DNA of 7,437 nt. Source: Spirochaetales bacterium. GTDB taxonomy: Bacteria > Spirochaetota > Spirochaetia > Sphaerochaetales > Sphaerochaetaceae. The translations under genes were made by a program, and so were the position numbers. Below, one piece after another: positions 6,120 to 7,437 of the stretch. Positions within the stretch are counted from its first letter, which is position 1. Each line of letters begins with the position of its first letter. Location: the NCBI GenBank assembly GCA_017962865.1, contig JAGCUM010000042.1:1-7437 (forward strand), read 5' to 3'. The notes under the pieces are model-generated. The model ran no database searches. It had not been told where the DNA came from and saw only the letters and a list, made by a program, of their open reading frames with translations.

Positions 6120-7437
6120 GAAAGAACAGACTGAACTTCATATTCAACGCACATCTGCCTTTCGTGAGACACCCGGAGTATCCGAAGTTCCTTGAAGAGG
6201 ACTGGCTCTATGAGGCAATGAATGAGTCATACCTTCCTCTTCTCAGAATGATGTACAGGCTCAGGGATGAGGGTGTTCCGTTCAAGCTTACATTCTCATT
6301 GAGCCCGACGCTTTGCGCGATGCTTTCGGATGAGCTTCTGAGCAGCCGTTTCCAGACATACCTTGACGAGCATATCGAGCTCGGAGAGAAGGAGATTGCA
6401 AGGCTTTCGTCCGACAAGGCTACCCGCGCTCTTGCCACCCATTACCGCAATGAGATGCTTGAGAACAGGTCATTCTATCAGAACGAATGCCAGGGCAACA
6501 TCCTCAGTGCCTTCAATGCTCTCTCCAATGCAGGTTGCCTTGAACTGATCACTACCTCTGCCACCCACGCATATCTTCCTGTCTTCAAGGACTATCCGAT
6601 TGCCGTGAATGCCCAGATTGAGACAGGTGTGATGGAGCACAACAGGCACTTCGACAAGATGACCGACGGTTTCTGGCTCCCCGAGTGCGGTTATTATCCC
6701 GGAGTAGAGAACATTCTAAGAAGACATAACATCAGCTGGATAAGCCTCGGAGCACAGGCCCTTGCCCTTTCTCCGGATGAGCCCGAACGCGGAAGCTACT
6801 GTCCCGTCAAGTGTTCCAACGGTCTTTACTGCTTCGTCAGGGACGAGCATCTTGCAAGTCTGGTCTGGTCATCCAAGGAGGGATATCCGGCAGATCCCGA
6901 GTACCGTGATTTCTACAGGGATATCGGTTATGATCTCCCGATGGATTACATCAAGCCTTATGTGCATGAGCCTGATATCAGATCATTTACGGGCTTCAAG
7001 TACTGTGCAGTGACCGGAAACACCGCAGAGAAGGTAACATACAATCTGGAGAAGGCTTCTGCCAAGGTCAGATCACATGCCCTGAATTTCATGTACAACG
7101 TGCGCAACCGCACCAGAAGCATGGAGGACATCCTTGATCTGGATCCGGTCTATACTGTTAGTTTCGATGCCGAACTCTTCGGACACTGGTGGTATGAGGG
7201 AGTACAGTGGCTTGAGCAACTGATTCTCCTGATCTCAAAGGATGAGGATTTCGAGCTGATCACACCTGATGTCTTCATCCATGAAAGGCATATCGTCCAG
7301 GTCCTCAGACCGGCAACATCCAGCTGGGGTGAGGGCGGATATTCTTCGGTATGGGTCGACAGTTCCACCAATGCCTGGCTTTACAGGCATATCTTCAAGG
7401 CTATCGAACGCATGACCGAACTTGCAGAGCGTTTCCC
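6116..7437 (+). CDS. GH57 1,4-alpha-glucan branching enzyme (partial)
   Basis: The first 440 residues of a GH57/DUF1957 enzyme (family about 520-560), open at the right edge. It is expected to cleave alpha-1,4 glucan chains and re-attach them as alpha-1,6 branches in glycogen-like polymers in the cytosol. The catalytic nucleophile is Glu190 in FWLPECGYYPG (187-197 region) and the acid/base is Asp351 in FDAELFGHWW (350-359). HAYLP (151-155), VRDEHLASLVW (241-251), FYRDIGYD (266-273) and SSWGEGGY (402-409) are typical of the branching-enzyme subgroup. In the first motif (NAHLPFVRHPEY, 11-22), Asn11 replaces a His that many relatives carry. ATG overlaps the previous TGA (ATGA), and GGGGAG (6102-6107) lies eight bases upstream. 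The missing part is the C-terminal helical domain. No signal peptide is seen. Transfer of other glucan chains cannot be excluded. Confidence 0.92.
   Translation, partial: MRKNRLNFIFNAHLPFVRHPEYPKFLEEDWLYEAMNESYLPLLRMMYRLRDEGVPFKLTFSLSPTLCAMLSDELLSSRFQTYLDEHIELGEKEIARLSSDKATRALATHYRNEMLENRSFYQNECQGNILSAFNALSNAGCLELITTSATHAYLPVFKDYPIAVNAQIETGVMEHNRHFDKMTDGFWLPECGYYPGVENILRRHNISWISLGAQALALSPDEPERGSYCPVKCSNGLYCFVRDEHLASLVWSSKEGYPADPEYRDFYRDIGYDLPMDYIKPYVHEPDIRSFTGFKYCAVTGNTAEKVTYNLEKASAKVRSHALNFMYNVRNRTRSMEDILDLDPVYTVSFDAELFGHWWYEGVQWLEQLILLISKDEDFELITPDVFIHERHIVQVLRPATSSWGEGGYSSVWVDSSTNAWLYRHIFKAIERMTELAERF

Overview
The window carries one minus-strand transporter gene and, divergent from it, a tightly packed plus-strand run of five genes. 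The GC content is moderate, Shine-Dalgarno sites are mostly clear, and both ATG and overlapping starts occur. A DUF4912 protein directly followed by a GH57 (DUF1957) glucan branching enzyme, next to NAD kinase and recN, suggests a spirochaete, perhaps a gut Sphaerochaetaceae-like lineage. This placement is an inference from gene content and remembered relatives; no search was run.

Layout: 1-290 has no convincing gene, but holds an 18-bp tandem repeat (four units, 182-253) and a 10-bp CACTAAGTG repeat (262-286). A hairpin terminator (291-320) ends the leftward gene 342-1715, a 12-helix MFS sugar-type permease of the SLC45-like group. The AT-rich gap 1716-1817 appears to hold two back-to-back promoters. 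Rightwards follow a DegT/StrS-like protein that has lost its catalytic lysine (1818-2855), NAD kinase (2867-3727), RecN (3720-5363), a SAP-like plus DUF4912 protein (5406-6119) and a GH57 1,4-alpha-glucan branching enzyme cut by the right edge (6116-7437).

The five plus-strand genes overlap or lie within 42 bases of each other, so they are probably one transcription unit with translational coupling. NAD kinase (NADP supply) and RecN (double-strand break repair) are housekeeping functions. The DUF4912/GH57 pair points to alpha-glucan (glycogen-like) storage, and the divergent permease could supply sugar for it, although its substrate cannot be read from sequence. The points most worth a second look are the degenerate aminotransferase-fold protein with its start lacking a Shine-Dalgarno site, the hairpin covering the DUF4912 ribosome binding site, the Asn that replaces a usually conserved His in the GH57 enzyme, and the unexplained repeats at the left end.
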